From Caulobacter sp048541825 (GTDB lineage: Bacteria > Pseudomonadota > Alphaproteobacteria > Caulobacterales > Caulobacteraceae): a DNA stretch of 64,000 bases. A program made the translations under genes and the position numbers. The stretch lies in NCBI RefSeq assembly GCF_048541825.1, contig NZ_CP183332.1:1860001-1924000 (forward strand). The letters are read 5' to 3'. Shown one piece after another: positions 50,936-59,557 of this stretch; the stretch's first letter is position 1; each line of letters opens with the position of its first letter. Under the pieces are notes generated by a model. The model had not been told where the DNA came from, searched no databases, and saw only the letters and a list, made by a program, of their open reading frames with translations.

Positions 50936-51190
50936 TATCCCCTCCACCCGTCGGGGGCCTAACGTCGGAAGCGGGTTAAAACCCCGCGCCCCGAGGGCTC
51001 ATCGGATAACGGCTGCGCGGAGCGTCTGTCTTCGTCGAAACGGTATTCAACTATCCCATCCTCCGGGCGAGGCCCGGGCGCTCCGCAGCCCTTCCCATCC
51101 CCATCGCAGCGAAAGCGCGAGGCTGCGAAGCCGTGCCCCCTACTCCGCCCCTTCCCGATCCAGCCGCTCCTTGGCGCGACCTGATCAGCG

Positions 51191-52423
51191 CTAGGGATTG
51201 GCCAGTCGCAGGACAGGCAGCCAAAGGTGGATCCAAAGCAGCGCCAACAGATAGGCGCAGGAGGCCATCAGGAAGAGCGGCATGTAACCGGTGCCGTTCG
51301 TCAGGAGCACGCCGGCAAGCTGCAAGACGCCCATACCGGCGAGATTACCCGCCAGAGCGCCCAGGCTGGTGACGGTGCCGACACGCTTGGCGGGAATGAC
51401 GTCGGTGATGATCCCGAACACATTGACCGAGAAGCCCTGATGGGCCGCCAGGGTCATGCCCAGAAGGCCGACGGCCAGCCAGTAATTGTCGACATAGAGC
51501 ACCAGCGGCACGGGAACCACCAGCAGGGCACAGACCAGCATGACCGTCTTGCGGGCGCGATCGACCGACCAGCCCGAGGCGATCAGCCGTCCAACGATCG
51601 CGCCGGTGATCAGCGAGCCGCTGGCGGCCATCAGATAGATTACGGCCAGAGGGACGGCGAACTCCTTGATGCTGAGGCCAAACACCCGGTGGAGCAGGTC
51701 CGGCGTCCAGAACAGCAGGAACCACCAGACCTGATCGAACAGCGCCTTGGCGCCCATGATCCCCCAGGTCGCCCGGTCCTTGAGAACCTCGCTCCACTTG
51801 ACCTTGGCGGGGGACACAGCCTTTTCGGGCTCAGGCGCATTGAGGGCTGCGGCGTTCCAGGCTCCGGTCAGGAACCAGACGGCGACCCAGACCAGACCAA
51901 GGCCGCCGACGATCGAGAAGGTATGTCGCCAGCCGACGGCGGCGGCCAGGAACGGCACGAACAGCGGGGTAATGACCGCGCCCAGATTGCCCGCCGCGTT
52001 GAGGATGCCGATCGCCATTGACCGCGACTTGGCCTCAAAGGCGGTGGCGATGGTCTTGATGCCGACCGGCGTGCCCAGGGCCTCGGTCGCGCCCAGAGCG
52101 ATCCGCGCCAGGGTGAACTGTCCTACCGTATGGGCGAAGGCGTGGGCCATGGCCGCCAGGCTCCAGGACCCCACGGCGAAGGGGTTGGCAAACTTCAGAC
52201 CAACCCGGTCGATGAACCAGCCGACGAACAGATAGGCCACCGCCGCCGACAGCTGGAACATCGCCGCCAGGTGACCATAGTCGGCGTCGGTCCAGTTCAG
52301 ATCCTCCTGCAGCATCGGCTTGAGGATCGCGATGATCTGCCGGTCGGCATAGTTGAGGATGCTGGCCGCGATCAGCATGATCAGCAGGAACCTGCGGTCG
52401 ATCTTGAATGTCGGCATGGCCAT
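51191..52423 (-). CDS. MFS transporter (ACS/hexuronate-like), putative sulfoquinovose(ide) importer
   Basis: A 410-residue major facilitator with 12 hydrophobic segments. The opening RRFLLIMLIAASILNYADRQ and the loop GWFIDRVGLK are typical of anion:cation symporter-type MFS carriers for hexuronates and sugar acids. It is the last gene of the sulfoquinovose operon; its start overlaps the sulfoquinovosidase stop by one base (TGATG). A carrier for negatively charged sugars fits a sulfonated sugar, but the substrate is inferred from context only. Confidence 0.88.
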   Translation of the reverse strand: MAMPTFKIDRRFLLIMLIAASILNYADRQIIAILKPMLQEDLNWTDADYGHLAAMFQLSAAVAYLFVGWFIDRVGLKFANPFAVGSWSLAAMAHAFAHTVGQFTLARIALGATEALGTPVGIKTIATAFEAKSRSMAIGILNAAGNLGAVITPLFVPFLAAAVGWRHTFSIVGGLGLVWVAVWFLTGAWNAAALNAPEPEKAVSPAKVKWSEVLKDRATWGIMGAKALFDQVWWFLLFWTPDLLHRVFGLSIKEFAVPLAVIYLMAASGSLITGAIVGRLIASGWSVDRARKTVMLVCALLVVPVPLVLYVDNYWLAVGLLGMTLAAHQGFSVNVFGIITDVIPAKRVGTVTSLGALAGNLAGMGVLQLAGVLLTNGTGYMPLFLMASCAYLLALLWIHLWLPVLRLANP

Positions 52424-54432
52424 CAGAGGCTCCGCAGGGATTGGAACAGGTCGGACTGGTCAGCGCCGACGCGATGGAAAACCGGCGGCTGACCGAACGG
52501 CGCGGCGATCTCGACCGACTGACCGCCATCGAAGGTCTCGCCCGACCAGACGTGAACCCAGCCTGCGCCCGTCGGCAGATAGACCGAGCGGGCGCTCACA
52601 CCGGCCTCCAGCACCGGTGCGACCAGCAGGTCGCGGCCGAACAGATATTGCGTCTGCTCGGCATAGGTCCGGGGGTCGTCCTCATGGTGCAGGAAGAGCG
52701 GCCGTTGCAGCGGCAGCCCTTCCTCCGACGCCTCAAACCGCAGGTCGCGGAGATAGGGCGCCAGATGGCGATAGACCCGGGTCATGCGGGCGAAGTGCGC
52801 CAGCACCTGCGGGTCCTGATCCAGTTGCAGGTTCTGATCGGGCCGGTTGCCCTCGTGCGAGCGCATCACAGCCGTGAACGCCGCCATCTCGCTCCAGCGC
52901 ATCAGGAGTTCGGCCGTCCGGACATTGCCGAACAGACTAGTGTAACCGCCGATATCGCTATGGTGATAGGCGTTGCCCAACAGGCCCGAGGAGAGCGCAG
53001 CGCAGACCACCGTGCCAATGCCGTCGTGGCGCGTAAAGTCTACCGACTGGTCGCCTGCCCACAGCAGCGGGCAATAGCGTTGAACGCCGCTATAGCCGGC
53101 CCGCATGAAGAACACCGCCTCGCCCGTCTTGCCGCGCCGCTCAACGGCGTCGGCATTGACCTTGGCCCAGATGGTCGGCCAGGCATTGTGCATCAGCATG
53201 CCGTCGACGCCGTTGGCCAGGCGCACATCGGTGGGCAGGTATTCGCCGAAATCGGCCATCCAGCCTGACAGGCCGAAGTCCAGCATCTCCTTGCCGATGA
53301 TGGCGTCGGCGAACCAGTCGGCGGCCTCGGGATTGGTGAAGTCGACCACGCCGCAGTCGAACTCGCCGAAGTCGACCAGATAGGTCTCGTCGCTATCCTG
53401 GCGCAAAGCGAGGTAGCCAGCCTTTTCGGCGATCGGGAACAGCGAACCGTCGACACAGAGATAGGGGTTCACATAGCCCAGGAAGCGGATGCCCTGCTGG
53501 GCCAGTTCGCCGATCTTGCGATCCAGGCCCGGATAGCGCTCGGTGTTCCACTTCCAGTCCCAGAACAGGCGCTTGCCGAACGAGGTGATGCGCAGACCCA
53601 CCCAGTCCTCGCACCACAGACCCGACAGGGCCGCGCCCGAGGCGATGAAGGCCTGAAGACGGTCAAAGCTCTCGCCGCCCTGCTTGAGGCCGACGATGGC
53701 GCCGTTCAGCACCCAGTCGGGCAGCGGCGGCTGACGGCCAAAGCGATCGGACAGCGCGCCGACCAGGGCCACGAAGGTCTCGGCGGCGAAGATCTCGATG
53801 CGCTCGGGGACTTCCCAGACCTCGATCTCGTGAAAGTCGGCATGGCGGAAATCGAAAGCCGAATAGGCCGTGGTCTCGACGTGCAGCGCATAGCGACGCG
53901 ACGAGATGAAGGTCGGCTGCGGATAGTTGGTGTGGAAATAGTCGCCGCCAGCGCCGGCCTGATCGGCCATCCAGGTCAGTTGGGTCGACTTGTCCCGACC
54001 GACGCCCGGCTCGGAGGTCCACAGCGGGAAATGACGGCCGCGCATGTCGAAATAGGACAGTTGCTCGCCGCCGCCCCAGACGTTTTCACCAACCTCGGCG
54101 GGCACGCGCAGCCACAGGCGGTTGATGGGTTCGGCGCCGGGCATGAAACGGATGTGACCGCTCTCGACGACCTCGATCGCGAGCAGTTCAGGGCCACCGC
54201 TGGCCGCAGCGAAACCGATGCGAACAAGGCCCTCGCCCTTCGAAGGCGTCGCCGAGCGCAAGGCGATCCGCTCACTGACATAGTCAGAGATGGCGAAGTT
54301 GCCGCGCTGCATTTGAACGTCGGCCTCGCCGCGTCCGATGAACAGGCACGGCGCACCCGGTGCATGACGCAGCACAGTTCGGCCAGCCGCCTGGATTTCG
54401 AAACCATCCGCGAGGGCGATAAGCTTGAGCAC
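52423..54432 (-). CDS. smoI: sulfoquinovosidase, GH31 (SmoI/YihQ type)
   Basis: Retaining alpha-glycosidase cleaving sulfoquinovosyl glycerides. 669 residues, alike over its length to E. coli YihQ as remembered: the nucleophile D394 is in WMADFGEYLPTD and the acid D461 in WAGDQSVDF. The sulfonate-recognition residues read K250, E275 (WCEDW), R288 and W291 (GKRLFWDW), Y497 (SDIGGY), the K-E-R-W-Y set of Agrobacterium SQase rather than Q-Q-R-W-Y of E. coli. GTG 54430-54432 has GGAG seven bases upstream. Preceded by a terminator-like hairpin after the TonB gene. Confidence 0.92.
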   Translation of the reverse strand: MLKLIALADGFEIQAAGRTVLRHAPGAPCLFIGRGEADVQMQRGNFAISDYVSERIALRSATPSKGEGLVRIGFAAASGGPELLAIEVVESGHIRFMPGAEPINRLWLRVPAEVGENVWGGGEQLSYFDMRGRHFPLWTSEPGVGRDKSTQLTWMADQAGAGGDYFHTNYPQPTFISSRRYALHVETTAYSAFDFRHADFHEIEVWEVPERIEIFAAETFVALVGALSDRFGRQPPLPDWVLNGAIVGLKQGGESFDRLQAFIASGAALSGLWCEDWVGLRITSFGKRLFWDWKWNTERYPGLDRKIGELAQQGIRFLGYVNPYLCVDGSLFPIAEKAGYLALRQDSDETYLVDFGEFDCGVVDFTNPEAADWFADAIIGKEMLDFGLSGWMADFGEYLPTDVRLANGVDGMLMHNAWPTIWAKVNADAVERRGKTGEAVFFMRAGYSGVQRYCPLLWAGDQSVDFTRHDGIGTVVCAALSSGLLGNAYHHSDIGGYTSLFGNVRTAELLMRWSEMAAFTAVMRSHEGNRPDQNLQLDQDPQVLAHFARMTRVYRHLAPYLRDLRFEASEEGLPLQRPLFLHHEDDPRTYAEQTQYLFGRDLLVAPVLEAGVSARSVYLPTGAGWVHVWSGETFDGGQSVEIAAPFGQPPVFHRVGADQSDLFQSLRSL

Positions 54433-54475
54433 GTCTCTACTCCGCACGGCGGGCGCATCATCAGGCGATACGATC

Positions 54476-54520
54476 AGAAAAAGAACGGGCCCGGCTCGGG
54501 GAAAGGTCGCCGGGCCCGTT
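54476..54520 (-). terminator. terminator or attenuator after the TonB receptor gene
   Basis: An 11-bp stem AACGGGCCCGG (54484-54494) / CCGGGCCCGTT (54510-54520) with a 15-base loop; on the minus strand it is followed by CTTTTTCTG. It lies between the receptor and sulfoquinovosidase genes, so it would cut expression of the glycosidase and MFS genes relative to the receptor. Confidence 0.75.
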
Positions 54521-54535
54521 TGCAGGATAGGAGGA

Positions 54536-56872
54536 CTAGAAGAGGTTGTAGCGGAGGCTCGCGCCGAAATAGCGCTCGGCGTCACGCGGCGTGATCTGCC
54601 GCAGGAACGACGCGCCGTTGGGGATACGGTTGATGACGAATTGCTGGTCGGCCAGATTCTTGCCGATCAGAGCCAGGCGCAGCCTGTTGTCCTTGCTGAC
54701 AAAAGCGACGCTGGCGTCGATGGTGCCATAGCCCTTCTGAACAGCGTTGGGGTTCTGATTGATGTCGAAACCCATCTTGCTCTGGTATTGCGCGCCGACA
54801 TTGAAGTCCAAGTCGAACTTCTGGCCTTCCAGCGGCACGAAGTAGCTCGTGTTCAACGAGACCTTGTGCTTGGACGACAGCGGCAAGGGCTTGCCGTTGA
54901 TCGCCAAGGCCGGGCAGGCGCCGATGGGCGGGCATTTGAACTTGTCGATCTTGGCGTCGATATAGGCGTAGCCGCCGTTCAGACGCAGGTTCCGGATCGG
55001 CTCCAGCGTGAAGTCAGCTTCGAAACCCTGGGTCTTGACCGTGCCGGCATTCGTCAGGCGCGAAACCACCGTGGTGCCGATCAAATCCAGGTTCGTGGCC
55101 TGAAAGTTGTCATAGGTGGTGTTGAACGCCGACAGATTCAGGATCAGGCGGCCGTCCAGAAGACGCGACTTGGCGCCGATCTCGTAGGCGTCCGAGGTTT
55201 CCGGCGCGATGCCGAAATTATCGTTGGCCTGCATGTTGAAGAACACGTTCATCGCCGGGCCCTTGTAGCCCCGCGTGTAGCTGCCATAGGCCAGGATGGT
55301 CGGCAGGACGTCGTACTGCAGGCCAACCTTGCCCGACCAGCCGTCAGCCTTGGTGCCGCCCGTCCCGGAGAAGGTCGGGTTGACGCCGCTAAGGGCTGCA
55401 GCGCCCGACGTGCGCAGGCGACGATGGACGAACTCGATCTTGTCCTCGGTCCAGCGGCCGCCAACGATGCCGCGCAGACGTTCGGAGAAGTTCAACGTGC
55501 CCTGCCCGAAGGCGGCGTAGTTGGTCAGGGTCGCCGAGAACTCACCGATGCCCTGGTTGGCGGCATAGGTCGAGGAACCCGGCGCGCAGGGCGTTGCCGC
55601 GCCCAGGGCGCCCAGGGTCACCGGTGCCAGGGTTGAACTGGTGCAATTGGTGACCGTACGGGTGAAGTAGTTGCTCTCCCAGGTGTGATAGTAATAGAGC
55701 CCACCAACATATTCGAAGAACTGGCCAGTCGGGGATGCCAGCCGCAGTTCCTGCGTGAACTGGTCGAAGTTCAGCCGTCCGTAGTCGGCCGTGCGGATGT
55801 CCGCCGCCAGGGCTCCAGTCGCCACGTATTTCGGGGAGTCGGAGCGGAAGTCACCGTCCCGCGACTGCTGGTTCTTCCAGTTGCGGTAGGCCGTGATCGA
55901 GGTGACCGTATAGTCGCCCAACGAATAGTTCACCTGGGCCGAGAAGCCGCTGTTGATGTCCTTGGTCGACGGCGACTGGTCGTTGTCGATGTCCTTGTTA
56001 CCGGCGCCCGGCGTCAGCGGCTTCAGCGACGGCGAGAACACGGCGTCGTTATAGGCGCTCGGGAACACCGTGCCGATGCTGTCGGCATAGCCGGTGTCGA
56101 CGTTGTGCGAATAGTCGGCGATCAGGTCGACGGTAAGGACTTCATTCGGCTCCCAGCGCAGGCGGCCGCGCAGACCATTGTGCTCGTAGCCATTCACGTC
56201 CTCGCCGTTGAAGACGTTTTTGCCGTTGCCGTCATAGTGGCTGAAGAAGCCGGCCAGCGACCCGGCAAGCGTATCCGAAAGCGGACCCGAGATCGCGCCA
56301 CGCAGCCTGTACTCGTTGCCCTCGTAGTAGGAGGCGTCGATATAGCCGCTCTTTTCTTGCTTCGGCGCGCGCGTGATCAGGCTGATCACGCCGGCGGAAG
56401 CGTTCTTGCCGAACAGGGTGCCTTGCGGACCACGCAGGATTTCGATGCGCTCCAGGTCCAGGAAATCGGCGGTGGCCTGGCCGCTACGGGCATAGACCAC
56501 GCCGTCAACGATGGTCGAGACCGAAGGCTCAACGCCCGAGGCGAACGAGACTGTGCCCACGCCACGCACGGTCAGGGCCGAGTCCTTGTTGGTGTTGCCC
56601 TTCCTGAAGGTCAGGGACGGCGCCATCTGGATCAGCTGCTCGGCCGAGTTGACGTTGGCGCGCTCCATGGCTTCGCCGCTGACGACGCTGATGGAGATCG
56701 GAACCTTCTGCAGGTTTTCCGAGCGCTTCTGTGCAGTGACGATCACTTCGGCGATGACCGGCGCGTCGTCATTGGACTGGGCCAGGGCCGGTGTGGCAGC
56801 GAAGCCGCCCAGAACCAGCGTCGAGAGCGCCGTGCCGACCAGCATGCGTGCGCGTTTCGTGTGAATCTTCAT
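54536..56872 (-). CDS. TonB-dependent outer membrane receptor (putative sulfoquinovoside uptake)
   Basis: A 778-residue receptor: signal peptide MLVGTALSTLVLGGFAATPALAQ, a plug domain from EVIVTAQKRSENLQKVPISI through DLERIEILRGPQGTLFGKNASAG, and a 22-strand barrel ending in the outer-membrane signature LRYNLF. It belongs to the carbohydrate/substrate-import type common in Caulobacter and sphingomonads. Being embedded between the FMN reductase and sulfoquinovosidase genes implies uptake of sulfoquinovosyl glycerol or a related glycoside. Tandem operator-like repeats lie 31-69 bases before the start. Confidence 0.92.
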   Translation of the reverse strand: MKIHTKRARMLVGTALSTLVLGGFAATPALAQSNDDAPVIAEVIVTAQKRSENLQKVPISISVVSGEAMERANVNSAEQLIQMAPSLTFRKGNTNKDSALTVRGVGTVSFASGVEPSVSTIVDGVVYARSGQATADFLDLERIEILRGPQGTLFGKNASAGVISLITRAPKQEKSGYIDASYYEGNEYRLRGAISGPLSDTLAGSLAGFFSHYDGNGKNVFNGEDVNGYEHNGLRGRLRWEPNEVLTVDLIADYSHNVDTGYADSIGTVFPSAYNDAVFSPSLKPLTPGAGNKDIDNDQSPSTKDINSGFSAQVNYSLGDYTVTSITAYRNWKNQQSRDGDFRSDSPKYVATGALAADIRTADYGRLNFDQFTQELRLASPTGQFFEYVGGLYYYHTWESNYFTRTVTNCTSSTLAPVTLGALGAATPCAPGSSTYAANQGIGEFSATLTNYAAFGQGTLNFSERLRGIVGGRWTEDKIEFVHRRLRTSGAAALSGVNPTFSGTGGTKADGWSGKVGLQYDVLPTILAYGSYTRGYKGPAMNVFFNMQANDNFGIAPETSDAYEIGAKSRLLDGRLILNLSAFNTTYDNFQATNLDLIGTTVVSRLTNAGTVKTQGFEADFTLEPIRNLRLNGGYAYIDAKIDKFKCPPIGACPALAINGKPLPLSSKHKVSLNTSYFVPLEGQKFDLDFNVGAQYQSKMGFDINQNPNAVQKGYGTIDASVAFVSKDNRLRLALIGKNLADQQFVINRIPNGASFLRQITPRDAERYFGASLRYNLF

Positions 56873-56902
56873 GTCTCAATTCCCTCCCACTGTTTAATTC
56901 CT

Positions 56903-56941
56903 ACCTCTTGGGTAGGTGTTTTCACCTCTTGATGAGGCGTT
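56903..56941 (-). promoter_or_regulatory. tandem operator-like repeats upstream of the TonB receptor gene
   Basis: Two 18-base direct repeats, ACCTCTTGGGTAGGTGTT (56903-56920) and ACCTCTTGATGAGGCGTT (56924-56941), 15 of 18 identical and 21 bp apart (two helical turns). Each contains a small dyad: CCTACC/GGTAGG (56900-56916) and CCTC/GAGG (56925-56937). The local LacI-type protein is a candidate binder, by proximity only. Confidence 0.45.
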
Positions 56942-56988
56942 GGTCTTTCTAGAAAATCTGAGCGGCCTTTCAGGCCCCTCCGCCTACG

Positions 56989-57588
56989 TCATGCAGACTT
57001 CCTCTGCTGTCGCAGGAAGTCGGCGACCTGATCGCCAACGAGGCCCAATTGCCCCGTAACGGCGGGGTCGTCGCAGGATCCGTCGTCGCCCAGACGGCAC
57101 GTCGAACTGTTGATCGCCGCAGCCAGCGGCGTGGGCCAGCCCCGCAGCGCATGCACGATCGACCGCAGGGCGGATATCGTGCTGCCCGTCGCCTGCCAGC
57201 CATAGGCGGTGACCACCAGGCCCACGGGTATGCCGCTGAGATAGACCCGACTGTCGCGCGCGGTTTCCTCCAGGAGGTCGAGCGCATTCTTGATCATGCC
57301 CGAGACGCTGCCGTGATAGCCGGGCGAGGCGATCACCAGGCCGTCGGCACGGCGCACAGTCTCGACGAACTGGATCTCCTCGGCCGTCCGCTGCGGCGCC
57401 TTGGGCACATAGATTGGAAGCCGCGCCAGGAACTCGCCGCCGAACATCTGGGTGTCGACACCGCGCGCAGCGACGGCCTTCATGGCGATCGCCAGGGCGC
57501 GCTCGGTCGAGGACGACCCGCCGGCCGTGCCGCCGATGCCGACGACCAAAGGCCGGCTCTCAGCGTGGTGATCGTTGGAGGCTTGCAC
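56989..57588 (-). CDS. NAD(P)H-dependent FMN reductase (SsuE-like), partner of the monooxygenase
   Basis: A 199-residue flavodoxin-fold reductase that supplies FMNH2. VVGIGGTAGGSSSTERALAIAM forms the FMN phosphate loop, then RRADGLVIASPGYHGSVSGMIKNALDLLEE, the diagnostic block of the NADPH-dependent FMN reductase family, as in SsuE. GTG start at 57586-57588 overlaps the monooxygenase stop by one base. In the described Agrobacterium pathway the reductase SmoA belongs, as I recall, to a different flavin-reductase family, so this may be a non-homologous replacement. Confidence 0.88.
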   Translation of the reverse strand: MQASNDHHAESRPLVVGIGGTAGGSSSTERALAIAMKAVAARGVDTQMFGGEFLARLPIYVPKAPQRTAEEIQFVETVRRADGLVIASPGYHGSVSGMIKNALDLLEETARDSRVYLSGIPVGLVVTAYGWQATGSTISALRSIVHALRGWPTPLAAAINSSTCRLGDDGSCDDPAVTGQLGLVGDQVADFLRQQRKSA

Positions 57589-58652
57589 TAGACCAGCGGC
57601 CCATGATCGATGTGCGGCAACACATGGCGGGCAAACAGGTCGGCCTCGGCCGCGTGCGGGTAGCCCGACAGAATGAAGGCCTCAATGCCCATGTCGCGGT
57701 AGTCGTTGAGCTTGGCCAGCACTTGGTCGGGATCACCGACGATCGCCGCGCCACAGCCCGAACGCGCCCTGCCCACCCCGGTCCAAAGGTTTGCCTCGGC
57801 GTAGCCATCGTCCTTGGCGCCTGCGCGCAACGCGGCCTGGGCCTGGACCCCGACCGAGGTCGAGTCCAGAGACTTGGCGCGGATGGCGGCGCCGGCGTCT
57901 TCGTCCAGCTTGCTTAGCAGCCGGTCGGCGGCGGTGCGGGCCTCACTCTCACTGTCGCGAACGACGACGTGGGCGCGGTAACCGTAGCGCAGCGTACGGC
58001 CGTACTTGGCGGCGCGGGCGGTCATGTCAGCGATGATCTCGGCGACGACCTCCCTCTTGTCCGGCCACATCAGGAAGACGTCGCAACCCTTGGCGGCGGC
58101 CTCGCGGGCGTCTTCCGACAGGCCGCCGAAATAGAGCAACGGAGCCTTGCCCGAGACAGTTCCGACGCGAGGCGGATCCAGCTTCAGGTTCCAGAACTCG
58201 CCCTGATGATCCAGCGCCTCGCCGTTCAGCATGGTCTTGAGAATGCTCATCGCCTCGACGGTGCGGGCGTAGCGCGGGGCCGAGGCCAGCTTCTCTCCTG
58301 GCATGTCAGAGGAGATGATGTTGACGGTCAGGCGGCCGCCCAGCATCCGGTCGATCGTCGCGATCTGCCGCGCCAGTTGTGGCGGCCACATTTCGCCGAT
58401 GCGCACGGCCATCAGCAGGCGCATGCGACGCAACAGCGGCGCGACGCCGGCGGCGAAGGCCGTGGTGTCGATGCCCAGCTCATAGCCGGACGGCAGCAGG
58501 ATGTTGTCAAACCCACCGGACTCTGCCTGCAGGACGATATCGCGACAGTGTTCCCAGCTGGACTTCAGCTTCAGATCCGGAACACCCAGGAACTCGTAGT
58601 CGTCGTCGCAGAGGGCGGAAAACCAGCTGATCTCGCAAGGGGGACGGTTCAT
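57588..58652 (-). CDS. smoC: FMNH2-dependent sulfoquinovose monooxygenase (SmoC-like, SsuD family)
   Basis: A 354-residue luciferase-like monooxygenase related to alkanesulfonate monooxygenase SsuD: ARQIATIDRMLGGRLTVNI, LLYFGGLSEDAREAA, FGIRLHV-like YGYRAHVVVRDSESEA, NLWTGVGRARSGCGAAIVGDP and DMGIEAFILSGYPHAAEA. The reaction would be oxidative C-S cleavage of sulfoquinovose to 6-oxo-glucose and sulfite. Neighbouring sulfoquinovosidase, FMN reductase and aldo-keto reductase favour SmoC over SsuD; no ssuABC transporter is nearby. Overlaps both neighbours (ATGA with the upstream gene). Confidence 0.88.
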   Translation of the reverse strand: MNRPPCEISWFSALCDDDYEFLGVPDLKLKSSWEHCRDIVLQAESGGFDNILLPSGYELGIDTTAFAAGVAPLLRRMRLLMAVRIGEMWPPQLARQIATIDRMLGGRLTVNIISSDMPGEKLASAPRYARTVEAMSILKTMLNGEALDHQGEFWNLKLDPPRVGTVSGKAPLLYFGGLSEDAREAAAKGCDVFLMWPDKREVVAEIIADMTARAAKYGRTLRYGYRAHVVVRDSESEARTAADRLLSKLDEDAGAAIRAKSLDSTSVGVQAQAALRAGAKDDGYAEANLWTGVGRARSGCGAAIVGDPDQVLAKLNDYRDMGIEAFILSGYPHAAEADLFARHVLPHIDHGPLV

Positions 58653-59557
58653 GGCAAGGGCGCTCCCATGGAGGCGACGAGGACGCGGTACCAGTCAGTG
58701 CGCGTCCAGCGCGGCCGATAGGCGTCAGGGATTTCGGCAATACGGGCCGGCGTCTGAGTGCCTACAATCGGAATGGGGTGGGCGGGATGCGCCATGATCC
58801 AGCTATAGGCCGCCGCCGACCGGGACACGCCGAACGTCTCGGCGATCTCGTCGAGAATGGCGCTCACGGCGCGAGCGCGGTCATCTGTCGGCGACGCCAG
58901 GCGCCCGCCACCCAAGGGTGACCAGGCCAGCACCGTCATGCTTCTCGCAATAGCCTGGTCCAGGACACCGTCACTGAGGGGAGAGATCGCCAAAGGCGAG
59001 AACTCTGGCTGGCAGGACACGACCGGCAGCGACAGATGCGCCGCCAGGGCCTCGACCTGCGAGGGTGTGTAGTTCGACACCCCCACCGCGCCAATCTTTC
59101 CAGCCTTGTGCGCGGCTTCCAGCGCGCGGGCGGTCTCAGCAGGATGGGTCAGGATGTCCGGACGATGGATCTGCCACAGCGCGACGTGCTCAACGCCCAG
59201 GCGCTGCAGCGACGCATCGATGGCCGAAGCGACATAAGTCTCACTGGAGTTATAGGGCGTCCCGATGACGATGCCGCCCTTGGTGGCGACAACCATGCGA
59301 TGGGCCAACTCGGGCGACGCCGCGAGGACTTGACCCAGCAGAGCCTCCGAAGCGCCGAAGCCTTCGCCGTTGTCGGGACCGTAGATATCGGCCGTATCGA
59401 AGAGGGTCACGCCAGCGTCAAGCGCGGCCAGAATCAGCGATTGCGCCGCGCCGACATCCGTTCCGCGAAAGCGCCACATCCCCCAGGCGACCGAGGATAC
59501 GCGCGGGCCACCCTCATACAGGGGGCGGCTTTCAGGAGGGGTAATCAGGTATGTCAT
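58649..59557 (-). CDS. smoB: aldo-keto reductase, putative 6-oxo-glucose reductase (SmoB-like)
   Basis: A 302-residue AKR with the tetrad D54 and Y59 (FDTADIYG), K93 (VATKGG) and H131 (QIHRPD); VGVSNYTPSQVEAL and PEFSPL follow as usual. In the sulfo-SMO route SmoB reduces 6-oxo-glucose to glucose with NAD(P)H. Start taken at ATG 59555-59557; ATGs three and sixteen codons earlier are possible and no ribosome-binding site is visible for any. First gene of the minus-strand operon; its stop overlaps the smoC start by four bases. Confidence 0.87.
   Translation of the reverse strand: MTYLITPPESRPLYEGGPRVSSVAWGMWRFRGTDVGAAQSLILAALDAGVTLFDTADIYGPDNGEGFGASEALLGQVLAASPELAHRMVVATKGGIVIGTPYNSSETYVASAIDASLQRLGVEHVALWQIHRPDILTHPAETARALEAAHKAGKIGAVGVSNYTPSQVEALAAHLSLPVVSCQPEFSPLAISPLSDGVLDQAIARSMTVLAWSPLGGGRLASPTDDRARAVSAILDEIAETFGVSRSAAAYSWIMAHPAHPIPIVGTQTPARIAEIPDAYRPRWTRTDWYRVLVASMGAPLP

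Larger units (their letters stand above)
49802..51190. other. 1.39-kb intergenic region without a convincing protein gene
   Basis: Between era and the MFS gene, all short open frames have repeat-derived or low-quality sequence. The left two-thirds are three inverted-repeat elements, listed separately; the rest holds nested hairpins (50696-50935) and featureless GC-rich sequence to 51190. tmRNA, RNase P RNA and SRP RNA signatures were looked for and not found. Confidence 0.6.

Noticed and set aside
50647..50962. Short open frames on both strands in the intergenic region next to era
   Set aside because: Overlapping frames with Arg/Pro/Gly-rich products, no ribosome-binding site and no recognisable domain; nested hairpins explain the region better.
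50690..51060. Possible tmRNA, RNase P RNA or SRP RNA
   Set aside because: No tag-peptide codons, no GAGGAAAGTCC core and no SRP tetraloop region were found.
54433..54585. An upstream extension of the sulfoquinovosidase open frame
   Set aside because: The extra 51 codons cross the terminator hairpin and are not family-like; the GTG at 54432 has a well-placed GGAG.
57588..58652. Assignment as plain alkanesulfonate monooxygenase SsuD
   Set aside because: No ssuABC transporter genes are adjacent, while a sulfoquinovosidase, a 6-oxo-glucose-type reductase and carbohydrate uptake genes are; SsuD activity remains possible.
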